Positions 35,102 through 44,043 of a stretch of DNA of 64,000 nucleotides are shown one piece after another (the stretch's first letter is position 1; every line of letters begins with the position of its first letter). Made by a program: the position numbers and the translations under genes. Below the pieces are notes generated by a model. The model had not been told where the DNA came from. It saw only the letters and a list, made by a program, of their open reading frames with translations, and did no database searches. This DNA comes from Frankiales bacterium (GTDB taxonomy: Bacteria; Actinomycetota; Actinomycetes; Mycobacteriales; Jatrophihabitantaceae): NCBI GenBank assembly GCA_025966315.1, contig JAOPUZ010000053.1:1-64000 (forward strand), written 5' to 3'.

Positions 35102-36115
35102 TCAGGTCGAACGGCCCACCGTAGCGGTGTCCCGTCCGAAGAGCGGATAGCGGTATTCACGTTTGATGGAGTGCAGCACGACGTCCAGCTGGACGTCGCG
35201 CACACCGTGGATCAGGCCGAGGGTATGGCTCACGAACTCGTACAGCGCCGCGGTGTCCCGAAAGACGGCATCGACGACCAGGTCGCTGTAACCCGTGGTG
35301 GCCGCCACGTACCGCACCGCCGTCAGCGAAGCCACCTGCAGCGCGATCGCTTCGAGCGCGGCCAGATCCACCCGCAGCTGCAGCATGGCCTCAAAGGTGA
35401 AGCCGAGGGCCGCGGGATCGACCATCGCCACGAAGGTCAACTGGTTGGCCGCGGTCAGCACGCCGATGCGCCGCGCCACCGCCGTCTCGCTCAGACCCAA
35501 AGCGTGCGACAGGTCGGCGTAACTTCGCCGCCCGTCTTGGCCCAATTCGGCCATCAGCCTGATGTCCATGGGGTCAGGCCGATGGAACTCCTCGACCGGC
35601 GGTTCCGCCGACGCGGCCAGTTCGGAAGCGACCCCGAGCAGCGGGCCACTCCACTGGTCGCGGGTCTTGAAGCGCTTGAGGACGACGGCCGTCTCACTGG
35701 CCCGGATCCATCCGGAAGCCGGCAGCTCGTACATCAGCACCTGGCTCAGATGGCGATTGTCGCCGGCGATCAGCTCACACATCACGTCACTACGCCCGGT
35801 CAGCAACGATACGTAACGCACGTCGGGACGCTCGGCCAGCATGGCCGCCAGCGCCGGGGCCGCGCCGGGCTGCGTCTGGAAGTACAGGAACACCGGTTGG
35901 CCGAAGCCGCAGCGCAGCGCGTCCGGCGCACCGACGATGATCAGGGCCCCGGAGTCCCGCAACCGTTGCACCCGGCGCAACACCGTCGTCTCCGACACGC
36001 CGATCACACCGGCCAGCTGGGACCCCGAAGCCCGCGGTGCGGACTGCAGCGCGGCCACGATCCGGCGGTCCACCTCGTCCAGCCGTGGTGCCGGCCGAGA
36101 CGCCGGATCGTTCAC
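35102..36115 (-). CDS. Lrp/AsnC family regulator with two AsnC modules
   Basis: A 337-residue protein with two successive AsnC-type units. Unit 1: HTH at about 12-60 (VDRRIVAALQSAPRASGSQL) and a ligand domain with VSLLTGRSDVMCELI. Unit 2: HTH at about 182-230 (RLMAELGQDGRRSYADLSHAL) and a domain with VAATTGYSDLVVDAVF. Single Lrp proteins are about 150 aa; this is a tandem form common in actinobacteria. Its GTG start overlaps the stop of the amidohydrolase gene, so it probably senses a related amino acid or ureido compound. Confidence 0.88.
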   Translation of the reverse strand: MNDPASRPAPRLDEVDRRIVAALQSAPRASGSQLAGVIGVSETTVLRRVQRLRDSGALIIVGAPDALRCGFGQPVFLYFQTQPGAAPALAAMLAERPDVRYVSLLTGRSDVMCELIAGDNRHLSQVLMYELPASGWIRASETAVVLKRFKTRDQWSGPLLGVASELAASAEPPVEEFHRPDPMDIRLMAELGQDGRRSYADLSHALGLSETAVARRIGVLTAANQLTFVAMVDPAALGFTFEAMLQLRVDLAALEAIALQVASLTAVRYVAATTGYSDLVVDAVFRDTAALYEFVSHTLGLIHGVRDVQLDVVLHSIKREYRYPLFGRDTATVGRST

Positions 36116-37389
36116 GCACCGTCCCGCGAGGCCAGCGTCACCAGGGTCCGCAGCAGGACGTTCGCCCCGTTGCCGACGTCGGCGAAGTCGGAATCCTCGG
36201 CCGGGGAATGGCTGCGGCCACCCTTGCTCGGCACGAAAACCATCCCGGTCGGAGCCAGCCGGGCCAGGTTCTGCGAATCATGGCCAGCCCCGGAGGGCAG
36301 CGGCAGATGGCTCAGCCCCAATGCGTCGGCCGCGTCCCGGATGACGCTTTGCACGGACGCGGCCAGCGGAACCGGCGGCACGATCTCAGCCGGCTGCCAC
36401 CGGACGGCGACGCCGAACGAAACGGCAGTGGCCTCAGCCGCGGCGGCCAACTGCCGGCTCAGTTCGACCAGCCGAGCCAGGTCGGGATGGCGGAAATCCA
36501 GGGTGACCACCGCCCGTTCGACCACGACGTTGGCACCACCCGGCTCAACCCGGATCACGCCGCAGGTCGCGACCGCACCGCCACCGATCTCAGCGGCGAT
36601 GCCTGGCAACTGGGTCAGAAAGTCGGCCGCAGCCAACAGCGCGTCCTGGCGTTCGGTCATCGGGGTAGTACCGGCGTGATCGGCCCGGCCCAGGAATTCG
36701 ACGCTGCCACCACCGAGCCCGACGATGGCCGTGACCACCCCGATGTCGGTGCCGGTGCGATCGAGGTTCGGGCCTTGTTCGATGTGTAGTTCGACGAAGG
36801 CGTGCAGCGTGCCCGGCGCCAGCTCCGTCGAGGTCGGCAGGCCTACCGCCCAGCCCTGCTCCGACCAGTTCTGCAGGGCGGTGATCAAGGACCGGCCGTC
36901 CCGCGTGGTCAACTGGTCGAGCTGTTCCGGCCGATAGTTCCGGACCAGACCGCCGGATCCGAGCAGGTGGCCGTACGTCCCTTCCTCGTCGGAGAAGACC
37001 ACGGCCGATACCGGGCGAACGAGGGGGAGATCGAGTTCGCTGAGCCGTCTTAGGCACTCCAGCGCGGCCAGCGCACCCAACGCGCCGTCCAGCCGACCGC
37101 CGTTGGGCACGGTGTCCAGATGTGAACCCGTCCACACCGCCGGCCCGCAGGGCGATCCGGGGCCGGCCGGCCGGGTGATGAACATGTTGGCCAACCCGTC
37201 CGTCCGGACCAGCAGACCGGCGTCCTGGCAGCGTTGCCGAAACCAGGTCCGGGACTGGGCGTCGGCCTCGGAGTAAGCGGCCCGCGAGATGCCACCGGAC
37301 TCGGTGCGGCCGATCTGCGCCAGGTCGTCCAGGTCGGCACGCAACCGGTCGGCGTTGACGGTCAGGGGCGTTGGGTCAACCGTAGACAT
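36112..37389 (-). CDS. M20 family Zn-dependent hydrolase (allantoate/carbamoyl amino acid amidohydrolase type)
   Basis: A 425-residue hydantoinase/carbamoylase-family amidase. ATG 37389 (MSTVDPTPLTVNADRL) is the start. Metal-binding parts: GSHLDTVPNGGRLDG, VVFSDEEGTYG, HIEQGPNLDRTG and SGAGHDSQNLARL, with the lid region GRADHAGTTPMTERQDAL. It would remove a carbamoyl group from an N-carbamoyl amino acid, ureidopropionate or allantoate. It precedes and overlaps the tandem Lrp gene and is divergent from a dipeptidase gene. A dihydropyrimidinase at the window end could supply its substrate type. Confidence 0.88.
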   Translation of the reverse strand: MSTVDPTPLTVNADRLRADLDDLAQIGRTESGGISRAAYSEADAQSRTWFRQRCQDAGLLVRTDGLANMFITRPAGPGSPCGPAVWTGSHLDTVPNGGRLDGALGALAALECLRRLSELDLPLVRPVSAVVFSDEEGTYGHLLGSGGLVRNYRPEQLDQLTTRDGRSLITALQNWSEQGWAVGLPTSTELAPGTLHAFVELHIEQGPNLDRTGTDIGVVTAIVGLGGGSVEFLGRADHAGTTPMTERQDALLAAADFLTQLPGIAAEIGGGAVATCGVIRVEPGGANVVVERAVVTLDFRHPDLARLVELSRQLAAAAEATAVSFGVAVRWQPAEIVPPVPLAASVQSVIRDAADALGLSHLPLPSGAGHDSQNLARLAPTGMVFVPSKGGRSHSPAEDSDFADVGNGANVLLRTLVTLASRDGA

Positions 37390-37506
37390 CCACGCACTCT
37401 TGCAGCTATCCCGCGTGGCGGCAACGCTGGGCAACGGATACGCGCTCTACGAAGGCACTTCGCGCACGAAACACGCCAGAAACGAAAACCGATCACCCTG
37501 TTTGCC

Positions 37507-38739
37507 ATGGGTGATTCCACGCCGGCCGAGGCCACGCCGCAATTTCGCAAGACCCGCTACGACGGGTACCGCTCGTACTCCTACCTACGCCCCGGCGAGG
37601 ATTATGAGGAATTCGAGCTGGCCGCTGAGATCGGTCGGGTCCCGCGGTACGACCTCGGGTTGGACGCCGGACAGGACGAACGAACTCGGCGGCTGATCGA
37701 TGACAACATCATCATCAGCCTGCACGACCATCCGCAGGTCCTGCCGCAGGACCTGGCCGTGCTGCACGATTACATCCGCACCGGGCGGGAACACACCGGC
37801 TTCGAAGGCCTGTCGCACTCCGGCCTGACTGCGGTGTTCGACAACATGATGGACGGCATGGCCTGCGTGACCAGCAAGTTCGGCTGGAAGTTCGACGACA
37901 TCGTCTACGACCTGGGTATGCGCCAGTCCGATCTCGCGCACCAGGACTATGCCCGAATCGCCTATGGCGTAAGCGATATCTACGACGCCAAGCAGAACGG
38001 CCAGGTCGCCGTCGTGCTGTGCCTGGAGGCCGCCACCCCGGTCGAGAACGAGGTCGATCGGGTCGACATCCTCTACGGCTTGGGTGTTCGACAGATGGGC
38101 ATCGCGTATTCCGAGTCCAACACGCTGGGATCCGGGCTCAAGGAGAGTGGCGACGGTGGCCTGACCGTGTTCGGCCGGCGGTGCGTGGAACGGATGAATT
38201 CACTCGGCATCGCGATCGACGTCTCGCACTCGGGTGATCAGACGAGCCTGGACACTTTCGCCCATTCCAGCAAGCCGGTGCTCATCACACACGCCGGTGC
38301 CCGGGCGGTATGGCCGACGTCGCGGATGAAACCCGACTCGGTGTTGCGGGCCTGCGCCGAGAGCGGGGGAGTCATCGGCATCGAGGCAGCGCCGCACACC
38401 TCACTGTCACCCGACCATCCCAGCCACTCGCTGGAATCGGTGATGGACCATTTCACCTATTGTGTCGAGCTGATGGGCATCGAGCACGTCGCGTTCGGTC
38501 CGGATACGTTGTACGGCGATCACGTCGGACTGCACAACGCCTTCGCCCAGCAGCTCGGCATCAAATCGATCCAGAGTGGTCCGGAGTTCCCCCGGGTCGA
38601 GTACGTGGCCGGGTTGGAGAATCCGACCGAGAACTTCTACAACATCGTCGGCTGGTTGGTGAAACACGGTTACCGCGACGAGGACATCGTTGCGGTAACC
38701 GGGGCCAACATCATGCGGGTGCTCGAGCAGATCTGGTGA
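37507..38739 (+). CDS. M19 family dipeptidase (renal dipeptidase-like)
   Basis: A 410-residue M19 peptidase of the amidohydrolase fold. Metal-binding parts are NIIISLHDHPQVLP, the middle VVLCLEAATPVENE, SLGIAIDVSHSGDQTS and ITHAGARAVWPTSR. I chose ATG 37507 (MGDSTPAEATPQFRK), as the upstream open frame lies in the promoter region and over the divergent gene. Length is close to the family norm with an N-terminal lead. It may cleave dipeptides or related amides; its setting with an amidohydrolase suggests nitrogen scavenging. Confidence 0.88.
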   Translation: MGDSTPAEATPQFRKTRYDGYRSYSYLRPGEDYEEFELAAEIGRVPRYDLGLDAGQDERTRRLIDDNIIISLHDHPQVLPQDLAVLHDYIRTGREHTGFEGLSHSGLTAVFDNMMDGMACVTSKFGWKFDDIVYDLGMRQSDLAHQDYARIAYGVSDIYDAKQNGQVAVVLCLEAATPVENEVDRVDILYGLGVRQMGIAYSESNTLGSGLKESGDGGLTVFGRRCVERMNSLGIAIDVSHSGDQTSLDTFAHSSKPVLITHAGARAVWPTSRMKPDSVLRACAESGGVIGIEAAPHTSLSPDHPSHSLESVMDHFTYCVELMGIEHVAFGPDTLYGDHVGLHNAFAQQLGIKSIQSGPEFPRVEYVAGLENPTENFYNIVGWLVKHGYRDEDIVAVTGANIMRVLEQIW

Positions 38740-38742
38740 GCC

Positions 38743-39681
38743 TCAGCGTGGCCAGCGGACCCGAGCCGGGTACCCACCGCCGGCGACGACCCGATCACAC
38801 CACGAGTCGAGCAGGGCGAAGAGCCGGCCGGCGTCCTCGCCCAGCGCGCTCACCACGCGTGTCTCCATGATGTCGGTCGCCGTCTCGATCTGCTCGCGCA
38901 AATCCCGTCCGGCGGTGGTCAGTTCGTCGCCCTCGAGCAAGCCACGACTACGCAGTCGGTCGCAGGCCTGGTCGAGTTCATCGTCCGTCCAGCCCCGCGA
39001 GCGAACCCAGGACCGAAGCGGCTGTCCGCGCCAAGGATCGGTGAGCAGCCCCACTTCAGTCGCGTCCAGGTCAGCACCGATCCAGGCCGCGATGTGACTG
39101 TCGCCGCGATGTTCACGCACCAGGTCGGCCGCCCTCCAGAATCGACCCATCGGGTCATCGGGCACTCCCAGCGAGAGCAGGCCGGAGAACAGCGCGCGAC
39201 CCTCGCCGGGTGCGGCGGTGGCCATTCGCAACAGGACCTCGGTCGCCCAGAGCAAGTCAGCGGGATCGGCGGGATCGGCGGGATCGGCGGGATCGGCTGA
39301 GTGCGCACCCAGCAACCGGGTCAGCGACTCCGTGGCGCCCCGTTGCCGGGCCGCCAGTACGGCAGGCTGATCGGCACGCGTCCAACCCTCGGCCACCGCC
39401 GCCACCACGATCTCGCGCTTGAATACGCCGAACGCCGAGGCGACCAGGTGCCCGCTGACGTTCGGTCCCAGGCAAGCTCCACGGCTGGTGAAGTACGCCA
39501 CCATGTCCGGGTATTCGATCCGGCCGTCCGGGGACCGCCGCGACGACCCTTCGAAGCCGAGTTCGGCCAGCGCGCTGTGCACCTCGGGCGCGAAATAGGC
39601 ATTACCCGCGATGGGTTCGATGACGTCCCAGATTCGACGGGCCGTCAACGACGGCGAAGACTGCGCGTTCAGTGTCGGCAT
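38743..39681 (-). CDS. SCO6745 family protein
   Basis: A 312-residue actinobacterial protein of the SCO6745 (SalK-like) family. Typical parts are ARRIWDVIEPIAGNAYFAPE near the start, YFTSRGACLGPNVSG, AFGVFKREIVVAAVAEGW, and a C-terminal helical region with GLLEGDELTTAGRDLREQI that resembles a winged helix. The start may be ATG 39681 (MPTLNAQ) or 39693. The middle holds four DPA units from a 9-bp DNA repeat. The role is unknown. It is convergent with the dipeptidase gene (3 bp between stops). Confidence 0.82.
   Translation of the reverse strand: MPTLNAQSSPSLTARRIWDVIEPIAGNAYFAPEVHSALAELGFEGSSRRSPDGRIEYPDMVAYFTSRGACLGPNVSGHLVASAFGVFKREIVVAAVAEGWTRADQPAVLAARQRGATESLTRLLGAHSADPADPADPADPADLLWATEVLLRMATAAPGEGRALFSGLLSLGVPDDPMGRFWRAADLVREHRGDSHIAAWIGADLDATEVGLLTDPWRGQPLRSWVRSRGWTDDELDQACDRLRSRGLLEGDELTTAGRDLREQIETATDIMETRVVSALGEDAGRLFALLDSWCDRVVAGGGYPARVRWPR
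39262..39297. repeat. 9-bp tandem repeat, four units
   Basis: Four exact copies of gggatcggc lie inside the SCO6745-family gene and encode ADP repeats (DPADPADPADP). The frame is kept. Confidence 0.92.
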
Positions 39682-39785
39682 ACGGGATTCCATTCCTGGC
39701 TGCGATCCGAGGACATCAAAGGACGTCGACACCTTACGACCAAGCGAGCTCCGCAGTCAGCAAAAAGGGCATAGACATTGAAAAT

Positions 39786-40577
39786 TCAGACGTCGGGAAG
39801 CACCCGTCCGTTGTTGTCCTTGGCTTCGTCGTTGCCCCACCGGCTCAGGTAGTAAGCCGACACCCAGACCCCGGTGCCGATGTCCGGATCGGTTTTCATC
39901 CAGAAGTGATTGAAGTTTGGCCCGACCTTGGTCACCCGTCCGCGATGCTTTCCGAAAACATAGTTGGTTCCTTTTTTCAGCGTGCCGGTCGCGTGAAGGT
40001 CGGTCAGCGACGGGAACACCGGAGCATCGGCGAAGGTGTCGACGAAGAACTTGACCGGCACGCCGCCACCGTGGCCCACCTCAGCGGCGGCCACCACATG
40101 GCCGTCCGGGGTGGCATTGGTCGACACCATGATGATCGGATTGTCCGGATCCATGTTGATCGGCCCCCGACCCTGGATCAGCGGATTGACGATGTTGCCG
40201 TTGTCCGCATTCGAGCCGCCGCCGGGAACGAACAGCTGTTCGTGATGCAGGTGCGGGTAGTCGACGCCGACACTGCCCATGGTTCCCACCCAATCGCCTC
40301 GCCGGACCTGGGTGTTCACGGCAATTCGATTGGACATGTGCATATAGGTCGTAAACCAACCGTTGCCGTGGTTGATCTCGATGCCGCCGGGGTCGAAATG
40401 CTCATGCACGAGGCCCGCGGCGGACGCGAGGATGTCGCTTCCGATCTTCATTCCTTCGCGGTACATATCGACTTTTTTGTCGTCAGGATTGTGCCCACGG
40501 TAAGTCTGCAGATGAATTGTCGTGCCCTTGGGAAAGGGCAGCAGAAACGCAGGACGGTGGGGGAGAGGATCGGCCAT
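39786..40577 (-). CDS. M23-like peptidase-fold protein without signal peptide
   Basis: A 263-residue protein from ATG 40577 (MADPLPHRPAFLLPF). The first 150 residues match the M23/LytM pattern: GHNPDDKKVDMYREG (possible His and Asp ligands), GNGWFTTYMHMSN, VRRGDWVGTMGSVGVD and the HxH motif HLHHEQ. The C-terminal 110 residues are SH3-like in pattern (KKGTNYVFGKHRGRV, HFWMKTDPDIGTGVWVSAYY). No signal peptide or membrane anchor is visible, which is unusual for a cell-wall hydrolase. It might be released by lysis or another route. Confidence 0.72.
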   Translation of the reverse strand: MADPLPHRPAFLLPFPKGTTIHLQTYRGHNPDDKKVDMYREGMKIGSDILASAAGLVHEHFDPGGIEINHGNGWFTTYMHMSNRIAVNTQVRRGDWVGTMGSVGVDYPHLHHEQLFVPGGGSNADNGNIVNPLIQGRGPINMDPDNPIIMVSTNATPDGHVVAAAEVGHGGGVPVKFFVDTFADAPVFPSLTDLHATGTLKKGTNYVFGKHRGRVTKVGPNFNHFWMKTDPDIGTGVWVSAYYLSRWGNDEAKDNNGRVLPDV

Positions 40578-40732
40578 GGCAGTGCTCCTTGCGGGCTGTT
40601 TTGAATCAGGAGACGGCGCGATCAATCTTGGGACACGGAATAACTATGGTATCCAGTCGGTTGGCGCGAGCGGAAGTAGTCCCAATCGGGGCAATACGAG
40701 TGAACACCTTCGAACACTGAGGAGCAGCCAGC

Positions 40733-41419
40733 GTGAAGATCGGAATCATCGGCGCCGGATTCATCGGCGGAAGCCTGACCCGCACCTTGACCGCCCTGGG
40801 CCACGAGGTCCGGGTTTCGAACTCCCGAGCGCCCGAGACTCTGGCCGAGCTCGCGGCCGAGACCGGCGCGACGGCCGTCTGGGCGGCCGACGCCGCGGAC
40901 AACGCGGATCTGGTCATCGTCAGCATTCCGCAGAAGAACGTCCCCGATCTCGCGCCGGGCATCGTGTCCGAGGCCAAGCCGGATGCGCCGGTGATCGAGA
41001 CGAACAACTACTACCCACAGCAGCGGGATGGCTACATCGCCGACATTGAGAATGGCATGCCTGAGAGCGTCTGGGTCGCCAAGACGATGGGGCTGCCGAC
41101 CGACACGGTGTTCAAGGTCTTCAACGGCATCTACTGGAAGCACCTGCTCGAGCGGGGAGTGCCGGCCGGTACCGAGGGCCGGATGGCGCTGCCGATCGCC
41201 GGTACCGACGGCCCGCAGAAGGAACTGGTGTTCGAGCTGATCGAGCAACTCGGCTTCGACGCCGTGGACGGCGGCACCCTCGAAGAGTCGTGGCGTCAGC
41301 AGCCGGGCACGCCCGCTTACGGCAAGCGGTTCGGCGGCGAAGAGACCAAGAAGGCCCTGACTGAGTCCTCACCGGAGCGGACCGACGACTTCAAGGCACT
41401 ACCAGAGCAAAAGGCCTGA
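40733..41419 (+). CDS. NADPH-dependent F420 reductase-like / NAD(P)-binding protein
   Basis: A 228-residue Rossmann protein from GTG 40733 with aggag 8 bp upstream. The N-terminal KIGIIGAGFIGGSLTRTL and VRVSNSRAPETL are typical of the F420-dependent NADP reductase (Fno)-like family, and DLVIVSIPQKNV follows. It may move hydride between NADPH and F420 or reduce another small molecule; F420 binding cannot be confirmed by eye. It is monocistronic. Confidence 0.82.
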   Translation: MKIGIIGAGFIGGSLTRTLTALGHEVRVSNSRAPETLAELAAETGATAVWAADAADNADLVIVSIPQKNVPDLAPGIVSEAKPDAPVIETNNYYPQQRDGYIADIENGMPESVWVAKTMGLPTDTVFKVFNGIYWKHLLERGVPAGTEGRMALPIAGTDGPQKELVFELIEQLGFDAVDGGTLEESWRQQPGTPAYGKRFGGEETKKALTESSPERTDDFKALPEQKA

Positions 41420-41450
41420 ACGACCCAGGGCTGAGCCAGACCCCGATCGC

Positions 41451-43994
41451 TCAAGCCAGTGGTCCCACGTCGACGAGGCGGACGATTGCTTCGCCCGCCT
41501 CGTCGCTGGCGTCCAGGTCGATTTCGGCGCTGATGCCCCAATCGTGGTCGTCAGCTGGATCGTCGAAGACCTGGCGGACGAACCAGCGGTCCGCCCGCTT
41601 GTCGATGTGCAGCAGCGCCGGGTTGCGAGCATCGGCATCGATGCCGATCCGGTCGTATTCCTCGCGGTAATCCTCGATGGCGTCCTGCCAGGCATCGGCG
41701 TCCCAGCCAGCTGATGCATCGAGCGCGCCCAGCTCATCCCAGCGGCTTCGCGCCGCCAACTCGACCCGGCGGAACATCGCGTTGCGCACCAGCACGGTGA
41801 AGGCACGAACGTTGCCGGTGAGCGTTCGGGCCGACGGCGGCAGCACGTCAGCCGAGCCGTCATCGCCGGCGGCGGTGAGCTGCTCCCATTCGTCGAGCAA
41901 GCTGGAGTCGATCTGACGGACGAGTTCACCCAGCCAGGCGGTGACGTCCTCGACCGCTTCCGTGCGCGCGGCCGCCGGTACCGAGGAACGCATCGCGCGA
42001 TAAGCATCGGTGAGGTAGCGCAGTACCGTCCCCTCGGAGCGCGTCAGCCCGTAGAAAGACACGAACTCGGTGAAGGTCATCGCCCGTTCCCACAAATCGC
42101 GGACCACTGACTTCGGGGACAACTCGGCGTCGATCAGCCACGGATGGGTCTGGCAGTACACGGCGAACGCGCCGTTGAGCAGCTCGCCCAGCGGTTGCGG
42201 ATAACGCACCTCGTCGAGCAGTTCCATCCGCTCGTCGTAGTCCAGCCCCTCGGCCTTCATCGCGGCCACCGCCTCGCCGCGCGCCTTGTACTGCTGCGCC
42301 GACAGCACCTGACGCGGATCGTCCAGCGTCGACTCGAGCACCGACAGCACGTCCAGGGCAAAGGTGTCCGACTCCGGATCGAGCAGTTCGATGGCGGCCA
42401 GGGCGAAAGTCGACAACGGTTGGTTGAGCGCGAAGTTGTCCGGCACGTCGACGGTCAGCCGCACGCTCCGGCCGTCCGGCTCCGGCCCAGGCAGCCGCTC
42501 CAGAACCCCGGCCCGAAGCAACGAGCGGTAGTCCCGCAGCGCGGTCCGCAGATGGCGTCGCTGCGCCGTTTCGGACTCGTGGTTGTCACTGAGCAGACGT
42601 TGCATCGCCAGCACCGGGTCGCCGGGACGGGCAACGACGTTGAGCAGCATCGAATGCGATACCGCGAACTGTGACGTCAGCGGTTCCGGTTCGGCCGCCA
42701 TCAACCGGTCGTGGGTGGCCTTGGACCATGACACGAATCCTTCGGGCGCCTTCTTACGTACGACCTTGCGCCGTTTGGCCTCATTGTCACCGGCTTTGGC
42801 CAGCAACTTCAGATTCTCTACCTCGTGCTCGGGTGCCTGCACCACGACGGTGCCGGCGGTATCGAAGCCGGCCCGCCCGGCCCGGCCGGCAATCTGGTGA
42901 AATTCCCGAGCCTGCAACTGCCGGGTACGGGTTCCGTCGTACTTGGACAGCGCCGCGAAGACGACGGTACGAATTGGGACGTTGATGCCGACGCCCAGGG
43001 TGTCCGTCCCGCAGATGACCTTGAGCAGGCCGGCCTGGGCCAGTTGTTCGACCAGCCGGCGGTACTTGGGAAGCATGCCGGCGTGGTGCACACCGATGCC
43101 GTGCCGGACCAAGCGGGACAGCACCCTGCCGAACCCGGAACGGAACGTGAAGTCGCCGATGGCCACGGCGATCTCGTCGCGTTCGGCTCGGGTCGCGACG
43201 TTGATGCTGGTCAGCGCCTGGGCTTGTTCGAGCGCGGCCGCCTGGGTGAAGTGCACGATGTAGATCGGCGCCTGCCCGGTACTGAGCAGATCGGTGATCG
43301 TCTCCTGCAGGGGTGTGGTCGCGTAGTAATGATGCAGCGGCACCGGCCGGTCGGCCGAGGTGATCACCGCGGTGTCGCGTCCGGTACGACGGGTCAGATC
43401 GTCCTGGAAGAAACTCACATCACCCAAGGTGGCCGACATCAACAGGAACTGCGCATCGGTGAGCTCCAGCAACGGGATCTGCCAGGCCCAGCCGCGATCA
43501 GAATCGGCGTAGTAGTGGAATTCATCCATCACCACCAGGGCAAAGTCGGTGGCCCGCCCCTGCCGCAGGGCCACGTTGGCCAGCACTTCGGCCGTGCAGC
43601 AGATGATTGGCGCCCCGGGGTTGACCGCCGCGTCGCCGGTCATCATGCCGACTCGTTCAGAGCCGAAGACGTCGCACAAGGCGAAGAACTTCTCGCTGAC
43701 CAGCGCTTTGATCGGCGCCGTGTAGACGCTTCGGCGCCCGGCGGCCAGCGCGGCGAAATGCGCGCCGCTGGCCACCAGCGACTTTCCGGACCCGGTCGGC
43801 GTGGACAGGATCACGTTGGCACCGGACACCAGTTCGATCAGCGCTTCGGCCTGCGCGGGATAGGGCGTCAGACCGCGCTCGGTCGCCCACGAGACGAAGG
43901 CCTCGTAGACGCTGTCCGGGTCGTTCGGGATTCCCGCGTCGATTAGCGCCGCAAGTTCCGTCGACTCGACCCGCTCGGTCGACTCGGTACTCAT
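41451..43994 (-). CDS. DEAD/DEAH-box helicase of the Ski2-like HelY group (DUF3516)
   Basis: An 847-residue SF2 helicase. Motifs in order: Q-like TPYPAQAEAL, Walker A STPTGSGKS, motif II MDEFHYY, motif III MSATLGDVSF, motif IV-V VHHAGMLPKYRRLVEQL and GTDTLGVGINVPIRTV, motif VI FHQIAGRAGRAGFD. The C-terminal 400 residues form the DUF3516 region. In actinobacteria these enzymes are thought to act in RNA turnover, but this is not proven. Length is normal. Confidence 0.93.
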   Translation of the reverse strand: MSTESTERVESTELAALIDAGIPNDPDSVYEAFVSWATERGLTPYPAQAEALIELVSGANVILSTPTGSGKSLVASGAHFAALAAGRRSVYTAPIKALVSEKFFALCDVFGSERVGMMTGDAAVNPGAPIICCTAEVLANVALRQGRATDFALVVMDEFHYYADSDRGWAWQIPLLELTDAQFLLMSATLGDVSFFQDDLTRRTGRDTAVITSADRPVPLHHYYATTPLQETITDLLSTGQAPIYIVHFTQAAALEQAQALTSINVATRAERDEIAVAIGDFTFRSGFGRVLSRLVRHGIGVHHAGMLPKYRRLVEQLAQAGLLKVICGTDTLGVGINVPIRTVVFAALSKYDGTRTRQLQAREFHQIAGRAGRAGFDTAGTVVVQAPEHEVENLKLLAKAGDNEAKRRKVVRKKAPEGFVSWSKATHDRLMAAEPEPLTSQFAVSHSMLLNVVARPGDPVLAMQRLLSDNHESETAQRRHLRTALRDYRSLLRAGVLERLPGPEPDGRSVRLTVDVPDNFALNQPLSTFALAAIELLDPESDTFALDVLSVLESTLDDPRQVLSAQQYKARGEAVAAMKAEGLDYDERMELLDEVRYPQPLGELLNGAFAVYCQTHPWLIDAELSPKSVVRDLWERAMTFTEFVSFYGLTRSEGTVLRYLTDAYRAMRSSVPAAARTEAVEDVTAWLGELVRQIDSSLLDEWEQLTAAGDDGSADVLPPSARTLTGNVRAFTVLVRNAMFRRVELAARSRWDELGALDASAGWDADAWQDAIEDYREEYDRIGIDADARNPALLHIDKRADRWFVRQVFDDPADDHDWGISAEIDLDASDEAGEAIVRLVDVGPLA

Positions 43995-44043
43995 ACCTCG
44001 ACTTTAGGTGCCCGCGGGGGCCGACCGCCGCCGCGCGATTCCG

